Part shown: piece by piece, positions 43,196 through 52,848 of the stretch | Numbering within the stretch: position 1 is the stretch's first letter | How the letters are laid out: each line of letters begins with the position of its first letter | NCBI RefSeq assembly: GCF_030161375.1 | Contig: NZ_BSSQ01000005.1 | Coordinates: 124,001-188,000, forward strand | Length of the DNA: 64,000 nucleotides | Source of the DNA: Paenibacillus glycanilyticus | GTDB lineage: Bacteria; Bacillota; Bacilli; Paenibacillales; Paenibacillaceae | Direction of reading: 5' to 3' | The notes under the pieces: generated by a model | Told to the model about the DNA's origin: nothing | The model's database searches: none | Seen by the model: the letters and a program-made list of their open reading frames with translations, nothing else | Position numbers and translations under genes: made by a program

Positions 43196-46100
43196 TTACT
43201 GGTTATACACACGATACAGCAGCATCGCCGCTTCGGCTCTTGTCGTTGTGCCAAGCGGGCGGAGGAGGCTGCCCGAGCCCTGCACTACCCCGCTTCCGAT
43301 CAACGTTTGCACGCTGCTCTTGGCATAATCGGCAACTTGCGCCGCATCGTGGAATGTTGCCAGATCGGCAGACGTTCCGCTGCCCGGATTGTTGCCTGCC
43401 AGGCGCATCGCGCGTTCAACCATGACGATCATGTCCTGCCTTGTAATATCTTCCGCCGGATTCAAGCGGCCGTTGCCTACGCCGTTGCTGAGCCCCAGTG
43501 TCAGAGCTATTCCGGCAGCTTCATAGTAATAGTCCGTTTGATGTACGTCGGCAAAGTTCGTCTCCACATCGGCTGTAAGTCCCAGCGCCTTTATCAACAG
43601 CTGGAGGAAATCCGCTCTCGTGATGTTGGCGTTCGGATTAAAGGTTGTATCCGATGTTCCGTTTACAATACCCTGAGACACCAATACTTCCACCGCTTCT
43701 TTCGCCCATGCCGCTTGGTCCAGATCCTTAAACGTTTTCACCTCGTAGCCTACCGCATACAGACTGAAATGGGTTGTTGTAAAGGTCAGTTTACCTGTTG
43801 CCGCATCAAACTTTGCCGGCATCCTGATAATCTGTCCAGCGCCGTCGATATACCAGATGGCAATGTGCTCCGGATGGTTCAATTCCTGCGCGGTTGGCGT
43901 ATACGGAATGCTGACAGTTACCGGTGCATTGTTGTTTTTCCATGCAACCGCTTTTCCATCCAGCAGCGCCTGCAATTCAATGACCGGTTTATCTCCAATC
44001 TTCCGTTTCGCATCGGCGTTTAACAGCGAGGTATCCGCCCATCCGATGGAAATTCCAACAACAGTTGCTTGTTTCAAGTCATTTGCTTTGAACATGTTAT
44101 CCGGCAGGGTAACCGTGCCGACCGGGGTTATTAGGTTTACGGCCTTGTCTGATTTACCGTTGCCCGCATTCCCGTTTAGGAAACCGGATGCGGGAATGTT
44201 CAACCTATAGGCAGAAGCGCCAGCCAGCTCGCTCATTGTCACACTGACGATTTTATGTCCTTGCTGATCGGCATCTGTTTGCCCGAAAGCTTGTATGAGC
44301 GTCGCCTCGTCTACATTCGCTTGAGCCGTGCCGGCAGCCAATACCGGCTTCAGAACGATATTCCCCTTGTCCGGTGATGGAGTTACGGGAGTAGGCGGCG
44401 TTGATGGAGTGACGGCAGGAACGGTATAGCGATATTCTTCGGCATTTGGACTCTCCGAGACGCCGTTCACTGCACTCACCGTGAAATAATACGTCGTGCC
44501 TGCATCAAGACCTGGAATTTCGCTACCTGAATAGCCGTTCTCCGGTACGCTAAGCTGCTTCGTATACGCATGCGATTGTGTACCGTATTTAATGGTATAG
44601 CCCTGCGCGCCTTCGACTTGGCCAAATACGGCCTTCGTCTTGGCATCCGTTGTCTCCATGCTCGTCATTACGGGCTTGCTTAAGCCGTTTAGCTGCTCGA
44701 CCTTGAAGTCGTCGAAGTAAACCGGCGTCAGAACGGAGAACAGACCAACCGTTCCTTTCGTCAACGACGTATCCGTAACGTCATAAGCCAATACGTCGTC
44801 GATATACAGCTTCAGGCGACTGCCGTCGAAGACGGCCTTCATCTTGTGCTCGGCCACTTGCTTGTTCAGCGTGAAATCAAACGCAAGATCCGGAAGAAAA
44901 GCATTGTTTACTTTTCTTCTCAGCATGACTTTTTCGGTATTCGCCGTTTTGTCGTATTTGTAATCCGCTACATAGTAATTGGCCGCCGTGTTGACTCTGC
45001 CGAGCAAGCCTACTTCCTTGGTTGTATCGTCCGGTAATAGCGTAAAGGTCGCGGAGACGGTATAATCGCTCCAATCCGCGCCTTGCGGTAGCCACAGACG
45101 CTCTGGGTTTCCGTTTGCCGTTTTAATTTTACCGTTCTCCATAACGGGCGAACCGGAAGACAGCACCCAATCGCTGGCATACTCGCCGTCATTGAAATCG
45201 TCCGTGAACAGCGTCGCTGCGTTCGCCATGGCCTTCCACTCGTTAGAGAGGCTGCTTGCGCCGTTAGCGTTGCGTCCCTCGATTACGAAGTAATAAGGCG
45301 CTTGGGATACGGGAACGTTCACGGCATAGCCCGAGGCCGTAATGTTGTCTATCACTTTCGTATAGCCGCCAGGGCTTAGACCGTACTTAAGCGTATACGA
45401 CGTGTTCTTCGGATCGGTCGTAAAGTTGACGATCAGGCGGTTGCCATCCGAAATGATATTCGTAATGGTCGGCGTAACGGCATCGGGCACTTTAGGCGCG
45501 AAAGAGAGCTCTCGCGAATTCGCGCTTTCCCCGTTCGGGTCAATCGCCGAGACGGCGAAATAATACGTTGTATCGTTATTTAGTCCTGTAATTACCGGAT
45601 TCGCGCTTGTCGTCAGCAACGTATGCGTATATTGACCCGGTTGCGTTCCGTATTTGACTTTGTATGCAACGGCTCCCGGCACTTCCGAGTAGGTTAAGAA
45701 CAACTTAGCGTTGCCAACGGCGATGGACTGAAAATCCGGTGTATGCACGCTAGCATTCTGAACGAGCACGCCATCGAATTTCGCGCTGGCTTGATTCGTA
45801 TAGAGACCAACGGCGCCGGAAGCGAATGCCGCGTCTGTCGTCGCCAGCTGCTGCACACCGTCTACATCAAGCTCCAGACTGTTCCCGTTCATAACGGCTC
45901 TTAAGCGATGAGCCGTATCGGAAGATAAAGCGACATTCTTCTCCACGAGCGGTGTGAATTGGCCATCCGCTTTCTTCTTAATAGCGAGTTTGCCATTGTC
46001 ATAAGAGAACAGGTAGAAGTTATTCTCGTCCTGGACTCTTCCGAGCAGCCCCGTCTCTCCTCCGTTCATATCCTTGATCCAGGCAAAGTAGCTGATATTA

Positions 46101-49100
46101 TCGAAGCTTTTCTTCGAATAGAGAGCCGAGCTTCCCGCCGCATTACTTTGCTTCAGCAGCTTTTCGTTCTCGTCCACGGGCTTCGCGCCCGTCATATGAG
46201 ATACGGGATCCTTCGTGTTATAAGGTACGATGCTGTCATTTACTCCCTGCCAGCTGCCGTCCTTCACGATCCAGTTATCGGCCAGATTGCGCGTGGCTCC
46301 GTCATAGTTAAACGTGTCGTTTAATAAGGCCGGCTTCAGGTAACCCATCGACATCATGCTGTTTATATAAAAGTTTTCCGGCAAGTAACTGGTTGCGATT
46401 TCATAAGAGGACTGGGTGAAGTACCCGTTCACAACCTTTGCGTAGTAGTCCGATACACCCACGCTTTGCAGCTTCACGATATCGGCCGCTGCCGCTTCGT
46501 TCCCCGGCGCATTCATGAATCCAAAAAAATTCATGATTCTCGTATTCTGCAAGCTAGGATCAATGCCAAGCACAACATAGGTTGCGCTTTGTCGGGAACC
46601 CTTCGTATCCGTCGAATCGAATTCATGTCCCATGCCAAGCTGTCCCATATAGTCGCCATCCTGCGCAATGTGCGTCCACGACTTCCGCTGCGAGGCTTCA
46701 TGGAGCTTAAGCGGATTTTGCAAATATTGCTCCAAAGTCACCCCCTTGAAGGACCAGTTGCTTGGCTTGATCGTACGCTGTACTTTATCCGCCTTTTCAG
46801 CCAATCGCTCCGCTTCCGTCGCAGCCGTAGAGAAATTCGTCGTTTTCTCGAACGATTCTTTCACTTTGGTTAACCCCTGCGCGTTCAGCTCCGCGATAAA
46901 AGCGGCGTGATCGTAATTTTGCAAAATGTCCTTCACGTTTTCCAAGCCTAGAACAAAAGAAGATGTAAAGAAAATAGTAAGATTTGGTTCCCAGAAGTTA
47001 ACTCCCGTACCGTTCCACGTATTGGGATCTCCGTTCATCGCGAGGCGATCCCCCGGACGCGGATTACCCAACTCGTTGTAGTCGTTCAGCGTATAGGCCG
47101 TACTGATTAGGCCGGCTTTGAACAACGTCAGAAGCTTGGATTTCTCGGTATCCGTGAACATCCCCATAACCGATTGGTCATTCCACAAGAGCGCAATGCT
47201 GTATAGCATCGGGGATTGCGATCTGGAATCCAGCCCGCCCTGGAGATTAGGCATGTTGGCCGGCGTGCTGAGCATCTTCTTCACGGTCGACACATAACGG
47301 TCGATATATACGGAATCGCGATCGCCCGAAGCTATTTCCTCGGCAATAAAACTAAGTCCCTTGGCGGCCTTAAGCTCGGCTCCCGAGCCTTCCGCCGCGT
47401 CTTTATTGCCGAACACAATATTGGCGGAGTCAGCCATAGCCTTCTTCAAATCGGCTTGTTGCGGCGGCAGATACGGGTAATCCGTGTTGACTGCTTCTAC
47501 GGAAGCCGTCGTCAAATCATCGGGCGTCACATTCCCGACCGCGTCTTTGAGCGCGCCGGCCTGAATGCGCAGCATATTCTGATTGCCGCTTAACGGCTCG
47601 TTCAAAATCATCGTTAGCGTGCTTCCGCTTAGAATCGCCTTGTCCGCTTCGCCCAATGCGCGGTAGTTCGCTCCTCCGTCCGAGGAGAATTGCATAGCTT
47701 GCTTCAGCTGGGCATCGCTTGGCAGATTATTGAACGCATTCTCGCTGAATACAATTACCAGCTTTTTGTTGAAATTCGAAGGATAAGCCGATAGGATTTG
47801 CGGCGCGCTGGAATCCGAGGCTATGGCACCCGATGTATAACTTTGCGCAACCGTATTCCCCGCCGCGTCTTTGAGCGCGTTTGCCGCCACGAGCAGCTTG
47901 TTCGAATCGCCGCTTATAGGCAACGTCCGCGTTACCTTGAGTTTACCGCCCGTTATCTCCACGGTGTCCCCGCTGGCTAATGGCAGGAAGTTTGTGCCGT
48001 CCGCGGAAAATTTGACGGCATTCTTCAAATCTTCCGAGGAAGCCAGATTGCTAAACAAAGCTTCATCAGCCGATAAGGTCAATTGCTTGCCCGTCAGATC
48101 GGTTTGAAGAACGGGATTAAGCACCGGAGCCGTCACGTCGTATACGAGCGTATTCGTGGTCACCATCGAAGCAAGGACGTTTTGCCCACTGTCCTGCAAC
48201 GTGTTTGCGGCCACTTGCACCTTGGCCCCAGAAGCGCTTAACCGGTTCACCAGCGTAATCGTCAGCTTTGTTCCGTTCAGAGTCACTTGATCCCCGCTTT
48301 CAAGCGCGGCGAAATTCATCCCATCCCTGGCGATGGTAACGGCGGCTTTCAACGCGGCGGGATTTGCCGTAGCATTGCCAAGGTTATCGCTAAATTGCAG
48401 ATCAACGGTTCGGTTCTCATTGCTGACAACGCTGTCCACATAGGAAGGCGGTTCATTATCGTAATTGACGACCAATTGCGGGGCATTTGCTCCGCTTTCT
48501 TTGCCGCTTACCGTCCGGTTTACCGAAGGCGTTCCCAGTAGAACGAAGGAAACGACGCCATCCGCCAGCTTCTGCTGCTCTACGTAGGAAGTGACATCCC
48601 ATTCATACCATCCGTTTCCTCCCCCTACGCTGGACGCGGTAATCGCGGAGCCGTAAGTTGGTTGATTGGAGTAGGTAAGCCCGGATTCCGTCCATGCGTC
48701 ATCAACCGCATACAAAGTGAGCGGCTCAGCCGCAGCGCCCGCATCCGTGAAATTCAATCGAAATTTTGCCGAATTGTAGATGCCAAGCGAATCCACGTTA
48801 AATTTGAAGAAAATGCGGCGATTGTAAGTCGAACCGCCCTCTTTAAGCAGCATCGCCGTTTCGGTCCCATAGTTGCTCGACAAGTTGGCGGCACCGCTGT
48901 CGACTCTCGCGTCTTCCGAGACCGTTATCGTTCTGCCTTGCTCAAGTCCGCCCAAGTTCGACGTGACCGTTTCAATCGCTGTTGGTGTGGCGTTGCTTTC
49001 CGATTGAAGAGCTCCCGAAGCAACCTTCAGTTTATTCCGAATGCCCATAAGCGCTTCATTAAAGGTAACCGTTAGAACATTGCCGGTAATGGCTACCTGA

Positions 49101-50194
49101 TCCTCGGATTGCAACGCCGCGTAAGTTGCCCCTTCGTCTTGCGACAACGATACGCTTGCTTTCAGCTGATCCGCCGTACCCATCACACTGATGGGCTTGT
49201 CATAAACAAGCGCCACGCTTTTGCCGTTATTACCGACCGTTGCCGACAGAAATGCCGGCGCGCTGGCATCCTGCATGCCGATAAGCGCCTCCGTCGTGAC
49301 GGGCGAGAGCAGAATGTTGCCTGCGGCATCCTTTACCGATGAACCAGCCACACGGATTTTGTTTAATGATCCGCTTAATGCTTGCTGTAGCCCTACTTGA
49401 ATGTTGTTTCCGCTGATTTCAACTGTGTCGTCCGCGCCAAGCGGATTAAAGTTCACGCCGTCCGTCGCCAGCGAGATCTGATCTTTCAGAACAACTCCCG
49501 CATTCTCTGCAAGAGCTTCGTTGTATGTTAATTGAATGCCTTTGAAGTCTACTCCAACCGCGCTAGATTGGTAGACCGGCGGCGTATCGTCCGATGTATA
49601 TTCCAGCTTCGGTCTTTGCGTATCGTACGGTCTTTCGGTATCGTAAATTTGAACTTGGGTGTTTGTCGAATTGGCAATCATAATGGAAGCTTTGCCAACC
49701 GCTTTTTGCGCCTTGATGTAGTCAGTCAGGTCAATCGAATAATAGCCGTCCGTTGTCCCTATGTTGATCGAACCTATTTTATCTCCGTAATAAGGCTTAT
49801 TATTCCAGTTAATCGTTGTTTGATCCCACGCCTGATCATCAACCGCGTACACGTTTAAAGAAACGGCAGCCGCCGGGGCTTTGGCGTACACTTTCACTTC
49901 CGCTTTCGTTATCGCGTCCGCAGACGGGAGCATGCTAACGTTGAATCTCATAAACACTCTTCTCGTTACGGAGAGATTGGAGTCTTCCTTGATGCTCAAT
50001 AAATTGGCATTTGGATCATTGTAATTGGTGGAAGGATTTCCCCCGTCCACATAAGCGTCCGCTTCGGCGAATATGGCATTAGTCGCCGCATGTACGGATT
50101 GCGGCTGAATTAAGATCGAACCGTTCAGCGCGGTAAACGCCAGGCTGGCGATCAACATTTGACTGACAAACCTTTTTATTCGTAAGGATTTCAT
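43196..50194 (-). CDS. Giant (2332 aa) S-layer-anchored multidomain polysaccharide-active protein
   Basis: Domains in order: signal peptide (1-36); CBM96-like domain (37-200); two SwmB-like calcium-type beta domains (204-305, 312-412); second CBM96-like (418-578); three more SwmB-like (582-686, 688-793, 798-900, several with KDAAGN); an all-helical region I cannot assign (about 905-1300) with NGTGVNFWEPNLTIFF and WTHIAQDGDYMGQLGMGHEF, possibly a lyase-type alpha/alpha toroid; concanavalin-like domain (1303-1480); two FN3 (1483-1650); a second concanavalin-like (1660-1835, sharing VGLLGRV-like stretches); FN3 (1838-1925); Pro/Thr linker; pre-SLH domain (1945-2150); three SLH repeats (2152-2332). 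It is surface-bound. GAAGGG precedes the ATG. It follows the binding-protein gene of an importer operon, so its degradation products probably feed that importer. Confidence 0.88.
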   Translation of the reverse strand: MKSLRIKRFVSQMLIASLAFTALNGSILIQPQSVHAATNAIFAEADAYVDGGNPSTNYNDPNANLLSIKEDSNLSVTRRVFMRFNVSMLPSADAITKAEVKVYAKAPAAAVSLNVYAVDDQAWDQTTINWNNKPYYGDKIGSINIGTTDGYYSIDLTDYIKAQKAVGKASIMIANSTNTQVQIYDTERPYDTQRPKLEYTSDDTPPVYQSSAVGVDFKGIQLTYNEALAENAGVVLKDQISLATDGVNFNPLGADDTVEISGNNIQVGLQQALSGSLNKIRVAGSSVKDAAGNILLSPVTTEALIGMQDASAPAFLSATVGNNGKSVALVYDKPISVMGTADQLKASVSLSQDEGATYAALQSEDQVAITGNVLTVTFNEALMGIRNKLKVASGALQSESNATPTAIETVTSNLGGLEQGRTITVSEDARVDSGAANLSSNYGTETAMLLKEGGSTYNRRIFFKFNVDSLGIYNSAKFRLNFTDAGAAAEPLTLYAVDDAWTESGLTYSNQPTYGSAITASSVGGGNGWYEWDVTSYVEQQKLADGVVSFVLLGTPSVNRTVSGKESGANAPQLVVNYDNEPPSYVDSVVSNENRTVDLQFSDNLGNATANPAALKAAVTIARDGMNFAALESGDQVTLNGTKLTITLVNRLSASGAKVQVAANTLQDSGQNVLASMVTTNTLVYDVTAPVLNPVLQTDLTGKQLTLSADEALFSNLASSEDLKNAVKFSADGTNFLPLASGDTVEITGGKLKVTRTLPISGDSNKLLVAANALKDAAGNTVAQSYTSGAIASDSSAPQILSAYPSNFNKKLVIVFSENAFNNLPSDAQLKQAMQFSSDGGANYRALGEADKAILSGSTLTMILNEPLSGNQNMLRIQAGALKDAVGNVTPDDLTTASVEAVNTDYPYLPPQQADLKKAMADSANIVFGNKDAAEGSGAELKAAKGLSFIAEEIASGDRDSVYIDRYVSTVKKMLSTPANMPNLQGGLDSRSQSPMLYSIALLWNDQSVMGMFTDTEKSKLLTLFKAGLISTAYTLNDYNELGNPRPGDRLAMNGDPNTWNGTGVNFWEPNLTIFFTSSFVLGLENVKDILQNYDHAAFIAELNAQGLTKVKESFEKTTNFSTAATEAERLAEKADKVQRTIKPSNWSFKGVTLEQYLQNPLKLHEASQRKSWTHIAQDGDYMGQLGMGHEFDSTDTKGSRQSATYVVLGIDPSLQNTRIMNFFGFMNAPGNEAAAADIVKLQSVGVSDYYAKVVNGYFTQSSYEIATSYLPENFYINSMMSMGYLKPALLNDTFNYDGATRNLADNWIVKDGSWQGVNDSIVPYNTKDPVSHMTGAKPVDENEKLLKQSNAAGSSALYSKKSFDNISYFAWIKDMNGGETGLLGRVQDENNFYLFSYDNGKLAIKKKADGQFTPLVEKNVALSSDTAHRLRAVMNGNSLELDVDGVQQLATTDAAFASGAVGLYTNQASAKFDGVLVQNASVHTPDFQSIAVGNAKLFLTYSEVPGAVAYKVKYGTQPGQYTHTLLTTSANPVITGLNNDTTYYFAVSAIDPNGESANSRELSFAPKVPDAVTPTITNIISDGNRLIVNFTTDPKNTSYTLKYGLSPGGYTKVIDNITASGYAVNVPVSQAPYYFVIEGRNANGASSLSNEWKAMANAATLFTDDFNDGEYASDWVLSSGSPVMENGKIKTANGNPERLWLPQGADWSDYTVSATFTLLPDDTTKEVGLLGRVNTAANYYVADYKYDKTANTEKVMLRRKVNNAFLPDLAFDFTLNKQVAEHKMKAVFDGSRLKLYIDDVLAYDVTDTSLTKGTVGLFSVLTPVYFDDFKVEQLNGLSKPVMTSMETTDAKTKAVFGQVEGAQGYTIKYGTQSHAYTKQLSVPENGYSGSEIPGLDAGTTYYFTVSAVNGVSESPNAEEYRYTVPAVTPSTPPTPVTPSPDKGNIVLKPVLAAGTAQANVDEATLIQAFGQTDADQQGHKIVSVTMSELAGASAYRLNIPASGFLNGNAGNGKSDKAVNLITPVGTVTLPDNMFKANDLKQATVVGISIGWADTSLLNADAKRKIGDKPVIELQALLDGKAVAWKNNNAPVTVSIPYTPTAQELNHPEHIAIWYIDGAGQIIRMPAKFDAATGKLTFTTTHFSLYAVGYEVKTFKDLDQAAWAKEAVEVLVSQGIVNGTSDTTFNPNANITRADFLQLLIKALGLTADVETNFADVHQTDYYYEAAGIALTLGLSNGVGNGRLNPAEDITRQDMIVMVERAMRLAGNNPGSGTSADLATFHDAAQVADYAKSSVQTLIGSGVVQGSGSLLRPLGTTTRAEAAMLLYRVYNQ

Positions 50195-50231
50195 AAATTC
50201 ATCCCTTCAATATGTAGTTGTCCACCATCAT

Positions 50232-50245
50232 TGATTACGCTTACA
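50232..50245. promoter_or_regulatory. cre-like site ahead of the giant SLH gene
   Basis: Read on the minus strand TGTAAGCGTAATCA has one mismatch to TGNAANCGNTNNCA. It lies 38 bases before the start codon, between the upstream hairpin and the gene, a roadblock-type position. Confidence 0.5.
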
Positions 50246-50259
50246 TTTTGCAATAAACG

Positions 50260-50288
50260 AAAAGTGAAGACGATTCGTCTCCACTTTT
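50260..50288 (-). terminator. Hairpin after the second binding-protein gene
   Basis: AAAAGTG pairs with CACTTTT and an inner AGACGA/TCGTCT stem continues (with one bulge). It follows the binding-protein stop by 15 bases and could attenuate read-through into the giant gene. Confidence 0.65.
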
Positions 50289-50303
50289 CAGCTGCTTGCT
50301 TCC

Positions 50304-51881
50304 TTACTTCTTGCCGTTCGCGTTATACCATTCCGTTGCTTGCTTGATTAGATCGTCGCCGCCGCGCGATCTCCAATTTTTCACGTACTCGTCGAAATAA
50401 TCTACAGGCTGGTCGCCCATTACGATTTTTGCCGCCGTTTCAATAAACATGGTGCCGGGAACCGCGAACTCGCCGATCTCAGGCAGCGAAGATTTGAACG
50501 TCGGAGCGCCTAACAGAATGTTCGGTTGGCCTTCTTGCTTGCCTACGGTGAAGAACTCTTCCAATTTAGCTACGGCTTCGTCTCCGACTTGAACCTTTTT
50601 CAGATCAGGATTCCAACCGGCTAGATTAAACGTAATGGTTCTCCAGAGGGCCGTTTTGTCGTCGGTATCTTTTTGCTGGTTATAAGTAATTTTGCCTGCG
50701 CTGTCTTTGGTGTACGTGACGTCCGGAATACCGAAGGTAACAAATTCCTGTCCTTCTTCCGTAACGAGCCAATCGAAGAACTTGACGATCGCTTCCGGAT
50801 CTTTCGCTTTCTTGGTAACGGAGAACGTTTTGTTGTAAGCGGAAATGCCAAAGCCCGCATATTGCACGCCAGGTGCTTTAGGAGATATCATAGGCTCCAC
50901 GATTGCGCCTTTGCCGGGCAGCGCTTTATTTAATTTATCTTGCCAGTCCCAGCCGAGATTTGGATCGTGAACCCACAAGCCGACTTGGTCGTTTTGAATT
51001 TTTTGTTCCCATGTATTGCGTTTGTTCGACATGAATTCGCTGTCGAGCAATTTCTCGTCGTACAGCTGCTTGAGGAACGTAAGAGCCTGTTTCATTTGAG
51101 GACTCGTGTTCGAAGGCACAACCTCTCCGTTAATAACCGTCGCTCCATACTCGTTCGCTCCGAACATGCCGAGAATCGTGTCCAGCCACGTAAAGTTCTC
51201 TCGGCCGGACAATGGAATCTCGTCCTTCTTGCCGTTGCCGTTTGGATCTTTGTCGCGGAATGCGCGCAGCATGGTCAACAATTCATCCGGTGTTTTAGGC
51301 GTCTCCGTAATGCCTACTTTGTCCATCCAATCCTTGCGCACGAAGAACATGCGGTTGACCTTAGAATCTCCGGCTGCTGATTCAGGAATGGCATAAATTT
51401 TTCCGTCACGGGTTACGCCGTCCCAAGCCGCTTGCGGAATAACCTTTTTCAGGTTAGGGCCATATTTATCAATATAGTCATTCAAGGGAATCAATTGGTT
51501 GTTCGCATACAAGTCACCGTTCACGCCATAATCGGAGATCACGTCCGGCAGCTCGCCGCTGGCGAATTTAACCTTTTTCAGGTTATCCGCCTGTGCTGCG
51601 GGCAAAAACGTAATATCCAGAATCGTGTTCGTTTTCTCTGCCAGGTATTTAATCGTAGGATCATCCATCGCATTGCCGCCTGGGACAGGTTGGCTATTAT
51701 CCGTCGTTAACAGGCTAATCTTAACCGGCGCTTTTGGCGCTTCTGTTGCATCTGCATTTGCTGCGGGGCTTGCCGAGGATTCCGTCTTCGCGTTATTCGT
51801 ATTATTGTTGCCGCATGCTGCGAGAGCGCCAGCCATTGTTACCGCTAGAGCTACGCTGACCCATTTTTTCGAAGCGTTCAT
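50304..51881 (-). CDS. Sugar ABC transporter substrate-binding lipoprotein (LplA-like), second system
   Basis: This 525-residue lipoprotein has a signal peptide ending at LAAC (Cys about 23) and an Asn/Ala-rich linker. The mature part is a large oligosaccharide-binding protein of the LplA/YtcQ type: NTILDITFLPAAQADNLKKV, FASGELPDVISDYGVNG and KDPNGNGKKDEIPLSG, a segment with the DPNGNGKKDE calcium-binding-like loop common in this family. GGGAGG precedes the ATG. It is third in the operon after two permeases, the usual order, and is followed by the giant SLH protein. It is only distantly similar to the binding protein at 32.8-34.5 kb, so the two importers should carry different oligosaccharides. 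Confidence 0.93.
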   Translation of the reverse strand: MNASKKWVSVALAVTMAGALAACGNNNTNNAKTESSASPAANADATEAPKAPVKISLLTTDNSQPVPGGNAMDDPTIKYLAEKTNTILDITFLPAAQADNLKKVKFASGELPDVISDYGVNGDLYANNQLIPLNDYIDKYGPNLKKVIPQAAWDGVTRDGKIYAIPESAAGDSKVNRMFFVRKDWMDKVGITETPKTPDELLTMLRAFRDKDPNGNGKKDEIPLSGRENFTWLDTILGMFGANEYGATVINGEVVPSNTSPQMKQALTFLKQLYDEKLLDSEFMSNKRNTWEQKIQNDQVGLWVHDPNLGWDWQDKLNKALPGKGAIVEPMISPKAPGVQYAGFGISAYNKTFSVTKKAKDPEAIVKFFDWLVTEEGQEFVTFGIPDVTYTKDSAGKITYNQQKDTDDKTALWRTITFNLAGWNPDLKKVQVGDEAVAKLEEFFTVGKQEGQPNILLGAPTFKSSLPEIGEFAVPGTMFIETAAKIVMGDQPVDYFDEYVKNWRSRGGDDLIKQATEWYNANGKK

Positions 51882-51956
51882 TTGAAAATTCCTCCCTTTT
51901 TAATATGTGACCCTGTATGTTTCTATATATGAAGACATAATGTCGACATAACGGCG

Positions 51957-52838
51957 TTATTCTTTCACGGAGCCAAGCGTAGCTCCTTTTACGAAATGTT
52001 TCTGCAGAAACGGATAGATCACCACGATCGGCGCGGTAGCAAGCACAATCGTTGCCATCTCAAGTGCCTTCGGCAAAAGCTTGCCCCCGGTATCTCCCGC
52101 TACCGCTGCCGCTATGTCGTTCGAGCTGCCTGCCGCAATCAGGAAATAAATATACATTTGGAGCGTTTGGAGATGCCGATCGTTAATGTACAGAAGCGGC
52201 GCGAAATAGCTGTTCCAGTGACCAACCGCGTAGAACAGCAGCAGCGTCACCATGATGGGTTTGGATAACGGAACAACAATCTGCCACACGATGCGGTAGT
52301 CGCTCATTCCGTCCACCTTCGCCGCATCAAAAAGCTCCTCGGGCAAACTGCGGAAAAACGTAATGCACAATATCATGTTAAACGCGCTGATTGCCCCCGG
52401 TACAATCAAAGCCCATATGGTATTAATCATGTGCAATTCCTTCACGACGAGATAGGTCGGAATTAAGGGCGCCTGAAATACCAGCGTGAAAATAATGAAG
52501 AGCATGATGGCTCTGCGGCCTCTCAGATACAACTTGGATAACGGGTATGAACCAACCACGGTCAATAGCATATTGAGCGCAGTCGCGATGACGACGACCT
52601 TCACCGTCATCCAGCCGGCCTTCCAGAACGCATCATTAGCCGCTACAAATTTGAATTGCTGCAAGGTTGGTTCTACCGGCCAGAAGGAAACTCTGGACTG
52701 GATGATGGCATTGTTGGAAGAGAATGCGCCTGCTACGACATGAAGGAGCGGAAGAACGGCAACCAGACTCATGACGACCAGCAGCAGGATGTTGAAAACG
52801 TCGAATGATTTCTCGCCCAAGGATTGTTTGATTTTCAT
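51957..52838 (-). CDS. Sugar ABC transporter permease (YtcP/LplC type), second system
   Basis: This 293-residue membrane protein has about six transmembrane helices (SFDVFNILLLVVMSLVAVLP is the first) and the EAA loop SLPEELFDAAKVDGMSDYRI. It ends HFVKGATLGSVKE, almost the same tail as the YtcP/LplC permease of the first system. ATG 52838 has AGGAGG six bases upstream and fits the family N-terminus (MKIKQSLGEKSFD); the longer frame to 52937 overlaps the partner gene. With the LplB-type permease it forms the channel for the second importer. Confidence 0.93.
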   Translation of the reverse strand: MKIKQSLGEKSFDVFNILLLVVMSLVAVLPLLHVVAGAFSSNNAIIQSRVSFWPVEPTLQQFKFVAANDAFWKAGWMTVKVVVIATALNMLLTVVGSYPLSKLYLRGRRAIMLFIIFTLVFQAPLIPTYLVVKELHMINTIWALIVPGAISAFNMILCITFFRSLPEELFDAAKVDGMSDYRIVWQIVVPLSKPIMVTLLLFYAVGHWNSYFAPLLYINDRHLQTLQMYIYFLIAAGSSNDIAAAVAGDTGGKLLPKALEMATIVLATAPIVVIYPFLQKHFVKGATLGSVKE

Positions 52839-52848
52839 TTGCTGCCTC

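Noticed and set aside
43307-44023. 238-codon plus-strand frame inside the giant SLH gene
   Set aside because: It is antisense to clear SLH repeats and shows no recognisable domain or ribosome site.
43196-50194. Repeat blocks in the giant gene as CRISPR or DNA-level repeats
   Set aside because: The SwmB-like and CBM96-like repeats are divergent at protein level with lengths of about 100-165 residues, so they are domain duplications, not direct DNA repeats.
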